Below, in pieces: positions 36,814 to 50,500 of a stretch of DNA of 64,000 bases. Position numbers and translations under genes: made by a program. The stretch comes from Nymphalis io. Taxonomy: Eukaryota; Arthropoda; Insecta; Lepidoptera; Nymphalidae. Numbering within the stretch: the stretch's first letter is position 1; each line of letters starts with the position of its first letter. The notes under the pieces are model-generated. The model was not told the DNA's origin, did not search any database, and worked only from the letters and a program-made list of their open reading frames with translations. The stretch lies in assembly GCF_905147045.1 (NCBI RefSeq), contig NC_065916.1, positions 6,612,468 through 6,676,467 of the forward strand, written 5' to 3'.

Positions 36814-37343
36814 TTACTTGTGAGTGTTTGGTGGACTAGCGCCGGTGTCGTTCACTACAGTTTTCTAGAATCTGGCCAAACGATTACGGCAGATATCTAT
36901 TGTCAGTAACTGCAAACCATGAAGGAATAACAAGCTGCTAAACAACCGAGATTGGTCAATCGCTCTAGGCCGCTGCTGCTTCACGACAACTGCACAACAA
37001 ACAACCACTAAGCTAGATGAGCTACAATTGGAATGTCTGCGACATCCACCGTACTCCCCGGACCTTGATCCAACAGATTACCATTTTTTCCGGATTTTGG
37101 ACAACTTCTTACAAGGAAAAAAATTCAACTCCGATGTGCCAGTCCAAGCCGCCTTCAAAGAGTTTATTGATTCTTGCCCCCATAGTTTTTTAGTAAAGGG
37201 ATCAATGAACTACCTATGAGATGGCAAAAGTGCATAGATAATAACGGTGCATATTTTGATTAATTAAATATATTTTACAAAAAAAAAAAAAAATTGACTT
37301 TATATTCCTCCCGTACAAAACGCCAATTTCATATGGAAGGACC
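36814..37343 (+). pseudogene. Mariner remnant, copy 2 (5'-truncated)
   Basis: Begins within the transposase at the same point as position 17993 of copy 1 and continues past an in-frame stop to LRHPPYSPDLDPTDYHFF, so it retains the third catalytic Asp region lost in copy 1. It ends in RWQKCIDNNGAYFD and the right terminal inverted repeat (to 37343). An A-run near 37280 interrupts the 3' UTR. A SINE-B follows directly. Confidence 0.88.
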
Positions 37344-37629
37344 TTTTTTTTTAGAGTTGAAGTGTGGACGAGCGTATTGGCCACCGGTAAGTGGTCACCA
37401 ACGCCCATAGACATGGGCATTGTAAGAAATGTTAACCATAGCTTACATCACCAATGCGCCACCAACCTTGGGAACTAAGATGTTATGTCCCTTGTGCCTC
37501 TAATTACACTGGCTCACTCACCCTACAAACCGGAACACAAAAATACCAAGTACTGCTGTTTTGCGGTAGAATACCTGATGAGTGGGTGGTACCTACCCAG
37601 ACGAGCTTGCACAAAGCTCTAGCACTACC
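37343..37629 (+). repeat. SINE-B, near full length
   Basis: Complete order of family B blocks: T-run, GTGGACGAGCGTATTGG, GTAAGTGGTCACC, GACATGGGCATTGTAAG, CTGGCTCACTCACCC, GGTGGTACCTACCCAGAC, GAGCTTGCACAAAGC. No tRNA A/B boxes were recognised in this family. Confidence 0.8.
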
Positions 37630-38488
37630 TAATATATTTAGAATAGAAACTAGAGGTTGAGATTATTTTCAAGATGTATTTAACAAAATTGACATACAAC
37701 AATATTATGTTTATCAACAATATTAATAATTTCGATTGAAACAGAGAAAAAATATTGTATAATCACTAGAAGTAAAAACATATTTGTAACTCCTCGCGTT
37801 AAAATCATTAATAAATAAGGCGGATACCTCATTTTAATATTAAAAAGATAGAAAAGGGTGTCTTTTTATGCAGAATATATAGTAATAATACGAATAACTT
37901 CTTATTTATTAATCATCTACCATTGTGTATTTATTTATAACGGGCGGTACTACCAGATTTGGTAAAAATGTAATCAAACTAATCATATTTGAGGATTACA
38001 CATTACAATTACTGTAATAAAATGAATCTGATTATATTTTTACATGTATAATATAATCGACTGTAAAAAAACATCCTAATTTGTACAAATAATATATATA
38101 AGTAGAAAGCTTAGTCAGAAAATTATCAACAAAGTATGTGTTTATTAGATTAAATGTGGCGTCATTAGTAAAGCACTGCTATTCTGTAAGAACTCACTTC
38201 GTAACTCACCCGTGAATTGTTAATACCCGACTTATGGTGATATACTATTTTGTGGCGTGTATTCTTGAAATGTTATAATTATTATGCTCAAAATCGCATA
38301 TCAGTTGTTTTGAAAGTTTTCTGCGGCGAGTTTCGAATTTGTTTATACAGAATAGCCCTAAAGACAAAAATGATTAAATCTCTATAAACATTATATTAAA
38401 GTCTTCTTACAAGTTTGATTTAAGTGCATACCTACGTTAAATAAAGATGTTAATAAATAAAAATAAAACCAAGACACTTATAAAAATA
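37630..38488. other. AT-rich intergenic DNA
   Basis: No coding frame or recognised repeat. It separates the SINE-B from the 3' end of the transferrin gene. Confidence 0.5.
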
Positions 38489-38494
38489 TTTATT
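38489..38494 (-). promoter_or_regulatory. Polyadenylation signal for the transferrin gene
   Basis: TTTATT in plus reading gives AATAAA on the minus strand, about 40 nt after the transferrin stop codon at 38535. Confidence 0.65.
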
Positions 38495-38534
38495 TCACAC
38501 TATTTATATTACATTTTTCTAAACTAAAAAAAGG

Positions 38535-41500
38535 CTAACTACTTAATACGTAAGTGAGTAACGCTGGTATTAAAAGTAAAAACGATGGCGCCATTTTGAA
38601 TGCAGTATTTGGCGCCAAATCTGTAAACTGACAGCTGTCAGATGTGTTATTTAAAAAGCTTCGTTCGAAATTCAAAGGCATGGAACGGTATGGATGCATG
38701 TCCAATATATTCTCGGGAGCCAGTATCTTTGTGTTATTGTGGAATAATATATCGAGTTGGTGATTAAATTGTCCGTACATAGTGAACATGACGCTGTGGA
38801 ATGGTTGATGTTTGCCAAACAGTTGGTCGAGTTTGGTGAACACTGTTATGATTTCGTGTCGTCTCATTGATGTTATGTTATTTACGGCAAATATGTGACC
38901 AATGTTAGACCAAGATATATAGCAATATTTTGTGTTTTCTTCAGGACATATTGAGACTATGTCGACGTTGCTGCTAGCCCAGGATTCCATGATTAGTTTA
39001 TCTGAAACAAAAATCATTTTATTATGTGACATGAAGCTGTAGAGTGAAGGCAGCACGTCAGTGAAACAACACTTTACGAAACTTAGCATTAGTATCACAT
39101 ATTCTACCGCCAAGCAGCAATACTTGGTGTATTGAGTGAAACAGAGAAGCTATAAAAGTAGGAAAGTCGAGATGGCCCAGTGGTAAGAACGCGTGAATCT
39201 TAACCGATGAACGTGGGTTCAAACCCGGGCGAGCACCTCTGAATTTACATGTGCTTAATTTCTGTTTATAATTCATCTCGTGCTTTTCGGTGAAGGAAAA
39301 CATCGTGAGGAAACCTGCATGTGTCTAATTTCATCGAAATTCTGCCACATGTGTATTCTACCAACCCGCACTGGAGCAGCGAGGTGGAATAAGCTCCAAA
39401 CCTTCTCCTCAAAAAAAAAAGGGAGAGGAGGCCTTAGCCCAGCAGTGGGACATTTACAGGCTGTTACTGTTACTGAGAAGCTATAGACACAAGGGCCATA
39501 ACACCCTGTTCATCTAAGGTTGGTGGCGCATTGGTGATGTAAAAGATGGTTCATATTTTTTTAGTGTAAATGTATTTTGGCATTGGTAGCAACCATCTTT
39601 TTGCCAGTACATCAATAAAAACGATGCGAAAAGTATGTTTTATTTGTGTAAAATAAAATATATATTTTTATATTTATAATTCATCTCGTATTCCGCGTTG
39701 AAGAAAAACATGGTGAGGAATCTGCCACATATTCACGAACTCCGACTGTCTTATGGCTGGCTAGCCTAAAAAGCTAACCCGAGACCCTGGGTTCAAAACG
39801 CAGATCGGGTCAATAAAAAACTATGCAATCTCATGCCCGGAAAGCACGTAAAGCCGATAATCCTGCACCAGAGCTCTTTTCCATCGTGTCGGATTGCCAT
39901 CCCATCGGATTATGAGAGCTAGGGAATGGAGAGTGCACCTGTGTTTGCGCACATACTTGTGCGTTATAATATGTCCGGTGGACAAAACAGTCAAGAGGAT
40001 ATCATCATTACCTAATTCATATTGGAACAGCGTGGTAGAATAAAGTTCAAATCTCCTAGTAGAGGATTTCAGACTTTGTCCTAAACCATTACTCAATTCT
40101 TTTACAATTAAAGTAAACTTACTTTGATACATATTGAAAGTTTTCATGCTAATAAAAGCAACGTCACTCCTTCCTTCGACCAGCGCCCGTAACGCGGCCA
40201 CCTCCCCACCCGCAACCCTCCCATCCTCTTTATAACACGCACTCGTAAACGTATCAACTATATCACTACTCATATTATATCTTTCAACACCAGGAGCACA
40301 TATTTCGCTGAAATAATTGAACGTCGCGTCGTAACAGTTTAATTTTTCTTTCTTCTGTATGTAGCGTAGAACGGAATGCCAGGCGATGCCGTCGTAGCGC
40401 GGGAACGCGGCCCGTTTCCCGCGCAAGTCGGCCATGTTGCTTATAATGGCGTCGGCTCTCACGTACGCCATGACAGTGTCCATTTTTTCGACGATTGGAG
40501 TAACTTCGAATAGTAGAGGACGTAAATTGAAATCTCTGAAAAAAAATATATATAATGACTGATGAACTAGTTAAAAAAACATTTAAGTAGGAACATTATA
40601 AAATTTAAAATAGTATCACGTTTAAAATCACGATTATTAAAATATAAGTTAAATAGTGTTGAATATATATTTTTTAATGTTATAATTATTTTTATTATAA
40701 AAACAAAATATGCATAAAAATGTATAGAAAAACACGCAGTCTATGAGATTGTCCTGTGGCATTCTACACAAGACGCTGGCACTATTGCCTCTGCACTGCT
40801 AGACTTCGCCTTTGGGCTAAATAAGCGCCGTATCTTAGAGAGATCTTTTATAATTTTTTTATCACGACCATGGATCTAATTCTTCGAATAATGTCTGTAT
40901 TTCGTTAACAATCGTTTTTTGAAGTGGTACAACTTCTAGGGTAGCGATTCGATAATCGATTGGTGAACGAGAATCGAGGAGTAAATTTTAAAGACAAGTC
41001 ATGTTACGTTACATGACTGAAAAAAAAGATATGACGTAGTGGAAAAGAGAAAGAGATATTTAATAAGTTTCACTTCTATCACGAACGGTGCTGCGCGTGC
41101 AATTTTTTTTTTTTTTTTATAGAATAGGAAGGTGGACGAGCATATGGACCTGATGGTAAGTGGTCACCAAAAGCCCTTAGACATTGGCATTGTAAGAAAT
41201 GTCAACCATCGCTTATAGCCAATGCGCCACCAACCTTGGGAACTAAGATTTTATGTCCTTTGTGCCTGTAATTACACTGGCTCACTCACCCTTCAAACCG
41301 GAACACAACAATATCAAGTATTGCTGTTTTGCGGTAGAATATCTGATGAATGGGTGGTACCTACCCAGACGAGCTTGCACAAAGCCCTACCACCAGTAAA
41401 ATTTCTTAAAAGATGTAGGTATATAATCATATAATAGTTGATTACATATTTTTAATGTAAACTAATTTCGTATTTAATGAATATTTATGAAGGATAATGA

Positions 41501-44500
41501 AGTTACTACAGCAATGTTATCCATTTATTCATAGAATAATATATTGTTGGGCATTATTTTAGCAAATTGTATCAACGGATAGCGCTGAGTATAGTATCTC
41601 AGTATAGTCTCTCAGTATAGTAATTCATTTATTTATTCAACGTGTTAACAATTGCTTACTTTGTACTTTACTTTTCTTAAAATAGTCTGTTTCTACTGTT
41701 CACCAACGCGTTGGAAGACGTCTTCAAAACGCTGGATTGGACTAGGTATGGAGTCAATGTAAACGGCGAGTACATCTCACACCTTCGATTTGCCGACGAT
41801 ATCGTCATCATAGCAGAGTCGCTGGAGCAACTCACCGAAATGCTGCGTAGCCTAGGCGAGTCTTCCCGGTGTGTCGGTCTCGGTATAAACTTGGACAAGA
41901 CCAAGGTCATGTTCAATAGGCATGTCGTGCCGGGACCGATATACGTCGAGGGGAAACCTCTCGAAGTTGTTAGTGAATATACCTACCTAGGACAGATAAT
42001 ACAAGTCGGTAGGAACAACTTCGAGAAGGAAACCGATCGAAGAATTCGCTTGGGATGGGCAGCATTTGGCAACCTTCGTCAAGTCCTCAAGTCGTCTATA
42101 CCGCAATGTTTGAAGACGAAAGTCTTCAACCAATGCGTCGTGCCGAAACGTGGACACTAACTGCGGGACTAGTCCACAAATTCAAAGTCGCTCAGCGTGC
42201 TATGGAGCGAGCTATGCTCGGAGTATCTTTGAAGGATAAGATCAGAAATGAGATTATCCGAAAAAGAACCGGAGTCACCGACATAGCTTGCAAAATTAGC
42301 AGGCTGAAGTGGCAGTGGGCTGGTCACGTATGTCGTAGGACCGATGGCCGTTGGAGCAGACGAGTCCTAGAGTGGAGACCGCGAATCGGCAAGCGCAGCG
42401 TAGGGCGCCCTCCAGCCAGGTGGACCGACGACCTTAAGAAGGTGGCGGGCACCAACTGGATGCGGAAGACGGAGGACAGGGAGCTTTGGCGCACATTGGG
42501 AGAGGCCTATGTTCAGCAGTGGACAACGATTGGCTGTTGATTGATTGATTGATTGATAAAATAGTCGAGTGACATCGACGTGACAGTGTCATCGACGTAA
42601 GCGCACGGAACTATATAGCTCCGTAAAAAAAAATTGTTTTAAAAATATAAGGACTGTGTTTTGAAATCATAAAACGTAGATATGTGTAAATAACAAAGAC
42701 AGTGTGTGATCTATATAAAAACATTATTGTTTGAATAAGTTTAATACGCAAAAGGGTGAAACGATAATTATATAATATAGGTACTTTTACTGAGGGCAGT
42801 GAGTTATTTTACGAGCAAAATAAGTTAAGAAAGTAGTGTATTAATAAAAATAAATGCTTTATAAAACGATTTTAAGAAACACCTAAAGTTCTAGTAATTT
42901 ATTTTAAAACAAAGAAATACTTTAAAAAATATACAGTGAAGTGAGTAGATACAAAGAGAATAACTTTTTTTGTAGCGGGTGTTTAATAAAATCTCCAGGC
43001 GCAGATTATAATGTTGTACATACAGTTCGCAATTTTTACTTGAATAATAACCATATCGTTGGCCCAACGGTGTGAACCATACTTCCACGCACGAGCGATA
43101 CGGGTTCAAACCCAAGTTGTTGGTGACCTATTTCAATTTATTTATTTTTCTGTTAAGAAGTTGCTGTTATAGTCGTTACTAAGTAAGAATGATTCCACAT
43201 AAAAAAATAATAACAACAAGAAATAATACTTCTCCAGAATCTTACAATGTGACAAATCGGCAAAAAAGCAAACAGTCTGAAAAGTGGTCGCCTGCATCAG
43301 AACAACTTACTAAACAAGACGTTGAACAAATCATTCGTAATGAGTTTCAGGCCTTTAAAAATTTACTATTGGATGATATCACTAACATGTTAAACAAAAT
43401 GATTCAAGAAAATCTTAAACCTATAAAAGAGCAAATATCTACTATTGAAAACTCGATGACTTTTTTGAGCGAAGACTACGAATCTACTAAAAAAATAATT
43501 GCAAGTTATGACGATAAAATTGCGGAAATGGAAAGAGAGAAAAATGCACTAAAAAGTGTAACATCTGATTTGCAACAACGAATACATACTATGGAGCAGT
43601 ATAATCGATCAAATAACATTGAAATACAAATGATTCCTGAGCATAAAAATGAAAATTTAATTAGTGCAGTAATGCAACTGAGTAAAGCAATATCATGTGA
43701 TCTAAAGGAGTCTGATATACATCACTGTACTAGAGTTGCAAAATTGAACAACAGCGACAAAAGACCCAGATCTGTGATTGTAAAGCTATCCACACCACGA
43801 ATGAGAGACACGATGCTAGCATGTGTCATCAATTACAATAAATCGCATCCTGACGATAAACTTAACACAAGTCACATAGGTATTGCAGCAGATAAGCAGC
43901 CAATATATGTTATGGAACACTTGACACCGGCTATTAAGTCTTTACATGCAGCAGCTCGAATAAAATCTAAAGAAAAAAAATACAGATTTGTGTGGGTTAG
44001 ACAGGGCAAGGTATTTATGAGAAAGACAGAACATTCAGAATGTATTTATGTAAAAAATCATACTGTTTTGAATAATATCCAATAAATTGCTTTGCTCTCT
44101 AAACTCATAGATCATTTTAGTGTTTCATGTTATAAAATTCAACGGTCTTAATATATACTACCAGAACGTCCGAGGTCTCCGTACTAAAACTCATGACTTC
44201 ATCTGCAATTTATCGTGTACAAATTATGATGTTATTATATTAACAGAAACGTGGCTTAATAATAAAATAGAGAACCATGAAGTATTCGACAACCGTTATA
44301 CAGTATACAGAAGAGATCGTGATAGTTTACCTTTACATTGTAAAAAAGATGGTGGTGGAGTTTTAGTGGCGGTCTCAAATAAACTGAAATCAATGCGACT
44401 CAGTTTTTGTGAAAGTCAGTGTGAAGATCTTTGGATAAATATTGAACGAGAAAATTGTCACGATGAGTGTAACTCAATTGCATTATGTGCAGTTTATTTG

Positions 44501-47500
44501 CCTCCTCCCGTCAGCCGTAATATGCTATCTAATTTTATCAATAATTTTAATAGTAGAATTGCAGAGAATAGACAAAATGTTATGCTCGTGGGTGATTTTA
44601 ATTTAAGTAATATCAATTGGTTCGCTACTGATGATAATGTTATTTCTAATAGTTCCTTAGGAAATTTGCTAGTTGATTTTGCATCTCTCAATAATTTAGT
44701 TCAACATAATAACATTAGTAATAACAATAATAAAATATTAGACTTAATATTCAGTAATCATAATAACATAAAAATTAGTAAGTCTATTTTGCCAATAGTG
44801 CCTCCAGATCACCACCATCCTCCCTTAGATATATTAGTTTCTTATTCATCAAGAACTTCTTTAAAAAGTAATGTTATTGGTGATAAGAAGAACTATTTTA
44901 AAGCTGACTACGTAAGTATAATTTCAGAATTAAATAATATCAATTGGTTAAGCGAATTTTGTAATTGTAAGTCAATAAACCTAATGATCGATAAATTTTA
45001 TAAAATTTTGAACAAATTGATCGAAAAATATGTACCAAAAAAGAAACAAAAAGGTAAACAATATCCTCCATGGTTCACTAAGGAAATGATAAATTTATAT
45101 AAAGAGAAACAAGTTTTTTTAAATAAATACAAAATATATAAAAACCCACTTGATGAAATTTCATTACGTCTTTTGAGCAAACGTTGTGCAGATTTATCGA
45201 AAATTTGCTACAATAATTACATTAAAATTGTTGAAGAAAATATTAGTAGAAATCCTAAATATTTTTGGTCATACCTTAAGGGCAAACAAGATAATAGTAC
45301 CGCACTCCCAGGCATAATGACTTACAAACAAAAAGTAATGAAATCGGGATCAGAAATTTGTAACGAATTTGCCTTGTATTTTGCTTCTGTTTACACACAA
45401 TCTCAAAGTTCATATACATTACCATCTTATAGTAATCAATGTAAACATGACTTTGGAGCGTTCACTAATTTTGTAATATCGCGAAGACAGATTTATCAAT
45501 ACTTAAAAAGACTTGATACAACTAAAGGGACAGGTTATGATAATATCCCTCCTATATTTATTTCTAAATGTGCATGGGTACTAAGTTTCCCTTTATATTT
45601 ATTATACAACGAATCACTTCGCTCAGGTGTTTTTCCCGATAAGTGGAAAATAGCTAGGATCGTACCAGTATATAAGTCCAAGGGTAGTGAGTGCATTGAG
45701 AATTATAGACCGATTTCCATACTTTCCACTTTTGCCAAAGTATTTGAAGCAATAGTTTACCCATATCTAGAATGTCATGTAAAGCAAATGAATAATAATA
45801 ACCAGCATGGCTTTATAAAGGGTCGATCTACAACATCAAATCTTGTTTCGTACAGTGAATTCATTGTGCCAGCTATTGATAACCACAAGCAAGTTGACGC
45901 AATTTATACCGATTTAACCAAGGCTTTCGACAAAGTTTCGCACGATATTTTACTCTTAAAACTAAGCAAGTACGGATTCAATGGTAATATGCTTGAGTGG
46001 TTCAAATCATATTTATACAATAGACAACAATTTGTTGTCTTAAAAGGTTTTAGCTCGAGTCTATATAAAGCCTGCTCCGGGGTTCCTCAAGGGTCACACT
46101 TAGGACCTTGGCTCTTTAATATCTTCATTAATGATATTTGCGATACGGTACATTATAGTAGAGTATTTTTATTTGCGGACGATTTAAAATTAACAAAAGT
46201 AATAAACAACTTAGCTGACTCAGAGCTCTTACAGGCGGATATTAATGCTATATATAATTGGTGTAAAAATAATAAAATGGAATTAAACGTCAGTAAATGC
46301 AAGCATATAAAATTTACGCGGAAGCTCAATATAATCAAAACAATATATAGCATTGATAACATCAAGTTGGAGGAAGTTTTTGAAATAAGTGATTTGGGTG
46401 TCATTTTTGATGACAAGCTTACTTTTGTCCCGCACTTCAATAAAATAATTACGAAAAGTTCCAAAACGTTAGGATTTTTAATTAGAAATGGTAAACACTT
46501 CACGAATAACACGAAAAAAATAATCTATAACGCTTACGTGCGTAGTGTACTGGAGTACGGTAGTGTTGTGTGGAATCCTTGTTACAATGTACATCGTCTG
46601 CGTATAGAGAGAATACAGAAGCGATTTGTATATCATCTATCCAGAAACAAAAAAACCTCATACAATAAATCTAATAAAAATTACAGCAATCTCTTGAAAG
46701 ACTTTAATATGGATAGTCTCTCTGTACGCAGACAATTATTAGATCTCTCTTTCCTATTTAAGATAATTCGTAACGAGATCGACTGTACTTACTTACTTGA
46801 AAAGATATACTATCGTATTCCAAGGCGCAATGTTCGTAGTTTTCTGGGCACTTTTGATGTCAGAATATCAAAAACGAAATTAGGATGTAATGCACCAATG
46901 CCTAGATCATCACGGTTGTACAATGGTTTTTGTCAAGATCTAGATATTTTTAATGACTCTGCCATGATTTATCGTAAACGGGCGCTAGAATTGTTGAGAG
47001 ATGCAAATAAATAATAAATAAATAAATAAATAATAAATAATGTTATCTTAATTTTATTTTGTATTAATTAGTATATTTTTAGTAATTTTTTTGTAACGTA
47101 AACCTTGCATGAATTTAATGAATTATTTAATTTTAATTTGTACCTATATCAATTTCAAACTATTTGTGTTATTAATTTTAATTTTATTAAGTGCATGTTT
47201 ATTTTTTTATGATCTTTAATTTGTACCAATTTGGACTTTTTTTTTTTTTTTTTTTAATCTTTCTACTCATGTTGCTATAATTATGTGTTAATGTATTTTT
47301 AAAACAAATATTGTAATTGTTGTGGCTACTTTAAAAAGCTTCACATGTTAGCTATTTTCACTAAATTGTTTTACATTTGTCATTAAAACATGTAGTAGCT
47401 ACTAGTGGTCCTTAAAAAATAAATAAATAAAAAATAAATAAATAAATAAGTGACTCTAGTGGCAACAGTCGCAAACTGACTTCATAAACCGATATTTTAA

Positions 47501-50500
47501 ATACCATTGAAAACCTTCTTGGAGGCACTTCACTCATCTGCTGTCAAATAAAAATAAAAAAAAATCCTATGAGTCCTGTTAAGTTTTTTTTTTGTGATGA
47601 TTTCAAATACAAAGTTCTCAATAATATGGTGATTAGTAACAAAGTTTCAGTTTCGGCGAGTTTAGACCAAAAATATCTAAAATTACTTATTCGATAACAT
47701 TGATTTGTATACAATTCTGGTTATTGTCACTAGATGGCGCTGTTTCGATGTCATACAAATCGCAGTTAATGTCAACGCTACCGATTAAATAAAGAAACTC
47801 GCACTAGGCATACTGTCCTAAGTCGGTTTAGGGTTCAGCCAAAAATGGATCGTAACTCTGACGCACGTACATTATCTTATATTTTTGGATCATATAAATA
47901 AAAATATTAAACATAGGTTACTATAACAATAAGTTATATTTACCTCATAGCCATGGGTAGTACGTCTCCGCTGGCAACACTGACGTCACTCTCCCGGGAG
48001 TGTACCGCGCGCAGGCAGGCGGTGTGGTCACTCCGCAGGATGCACTGTAAGGGCGGGTTCACACCGTACACCGCGCCCGCCTCGCTCAGCCACTCGCACT
48101 TATTCTTCTCAAGTAACGTCGTCGTACAGACTGTTATGTGTCTATAGAAATTAAAAATATAATCAATTAAATGAATAACCGCTCATCTTTTTTTCTATAG
48201 AACAACTAGGTGGACGAGCATATGTGCCATCTGATGGTAAGTGGTTACCAACGCCCATAGACATTGGTATTGTTAGAAATGTTACCCATCGCCTATGAGC
48301 CACCAACCTTGGGAACTACGATGCTATGTCCCTTGTGTCTGTAATTACACTGGCTCACTCACCCTTCTGTACTGCTGTTTTGGTATCTACACAGACGAGT
48401 TTGCACAAAGCCCTACCACCAGTAAGACTATCTATAGTTGAAAATAAATATAAATAATGGTACAAGTGGTCACTAGATCAGGTGAATTAATTTTAAAACA
48501 TATATGGGGACTAACTGGCTTTCCGTCCCGGCTTTGCACGGATCATAAAAGTCAATATAAAAGCTTTATATTGAAAGACAAACATACAAAAAATAAACTT
48601 TTTTTGGACCAGAGCTTTCAGTGTCCATGCGCAGAACATATCACCATAATTTCATCACAATCGGATGATTGGCGTAGGTTCCTACATAAAGGACAAACAT
48701 AGAAAGAACACTCGTTTTTATTAGATACATAGAAGACATGTATAATCTTACCTTGGTGGATCGCATCCACTTTGACTGTACGCCTCTCTGAATCCCTTCG
48801 CTGATGCCAAGTAGTCTAAGGGGACTCGAGGTGGGTTCAACGGGGTGGGGGCCTGGCGTATCTCCAAGAGAGCCGTTAGGGCTCCTCTCCAGTGGTTATT
48901 GAAGAGGTCTTCTTCTTTTAGCGACGATACCAATTTACTTACTGCATTGACTGCCTTTCTGTTGATTGACATGATTTTTTTTATTATCTGTTTTTTCGGC
49001 ACTGCACAGGACATATTGTAGAACACAAGTGTGTGCGCAAACACAGATGCACTCTCATAATCCGATGGGAAGGCAATAACTCAAAGTCAAAAGTCAAAAA
49101 TCTTTATTGAACATAGGAGCTTTACACTTATTGCTTATTGATTGTCATAAATCTACCACCGGGTCGGAAATAAACACTCAGACCTGAGAAGAACCGGCGA
49201 AAGAAACTCAGAATCAGAATACGACACAATTTAGGCATATGATCAAGGCTTTACGTGCGCACCGACACGGAGTCGGTAATATTGACAATCTTTACACACC
49301 AAACTGCTACTAAGAATTTCTACACAAAAGCCCAATATTTTTTAAAAGCCCGATCCGGAGTTTAGCACTTTAAGCCACGGCCGTACAAGATAGCCACCAG
49401 ACCAACATATACAAGTCATTAGTCAAGTAAAAGTAAATATTTTGTCGTCTCACTTCCTCAATTGCTATTCCAATAAATATATTATTTGTTATTAAAAAAC
49501 ATGATACGTGGTAATTAGCTTAATGATTACATGTGGTATGTACTTTGCAGCGGTTCCGTAATAGATGTGTGTGATACCGCTTTTAGAGCGAGATAACGTA
49601 TGTGTGCATGCTAGATATACGTGTGTCCGTTGTAGTACGTGTGATATACATGTGTGACGTACATGTGGCTTGTCGGTATTAGTGTTGTGTGTGCATGTAT
49701 GAGGGCGCTGTCAGAAGTAGTGACGTATTTTTTTAATATTTAATAGGTAGGCGGACGAGCACAGGTCACCCGATGGTAAGTGGTCGCCAATCCCCATAGA
49801 TCTCCTTTCTTTGTCGCACTTCCAAAAAATGGAATTCCTTACCAGCTCACGTGTTCCCCTCCTCTTACAACCTGGGTTCCTTCAAACGAGGCGTGAAGAG
49901 GCATCTTGCGGGCCGACAAGGCGAAGGCGGCTAGTGCAGAACGTTTTTCCCGTCTGTACTGGCCGTCGTCGCGTTTGGACTCTACTACCACTTACCATCA
50001 GGTGGAGTAGAGTCATTTGCCCTCCCGGCAAATATATAAAAAAAAAAAACATTGGCATTGTAAGAAATGTTAACCATCGCTTATATCGCCAATGCGCCAC
50101 CAACCTCGGGAACTAAGATATTATGTCCCTTGGGCCTGTAATTACACTGTGTTACGTGGTGTCATGTGAACATGTGTATGAGGCCTCTATCAGAAGTAAT
50201 TTTGTGGTGTCATGTACGAGGGCCCTCTCACTAATAGTGTTGTGGTGTCATATGTATGCATGAGCGCTCTTTCAGAAGTATTGTTGTGGTATGTGTGGTA
50301 TGTCTGCAGTGTTGTAAATTACCGTTTAGCGATAACGACGGGCCAGGGTCTTTGCAGCCACGTGCAGGGCGGCGCGTCCAGTGGGGTGTACGAGCCGTCG
50401 CGACACAGGAACGAGAAGCCCTCGGGGTTCATTGAGGGGGATTGCATCGTCGAGTTTATCTGCAAAATATATTTTTCATGACAAATTACAAATTATATTT

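Larger units (their letters stand above)
43040..47449 (+). mobile_element. Near full-length Jockey/CR1-like LINE with two intact ORFs
   Basis: Contains ORF1 (43189-44085), ORF2 (44120-47014), a 3' UTR with a long T-run near 47239, and an AAAT-type tandem tail ending about 47449. The 5' boundary is not visible; it lies after the RTE tail at 42558. A second, truncated copy at 16038-16801 is almost identical, so this family moved recently. It lies in the transferrin intron, antisense to the host gene. Confidence 0.9.

Noticed and set aside
39821..40122. Extension of the transferrin exon to 39821
   Set aside because: A good donor (A|GTAAGT) lies at 40122-40121; beyond it the open frame runs through a SINE-D.
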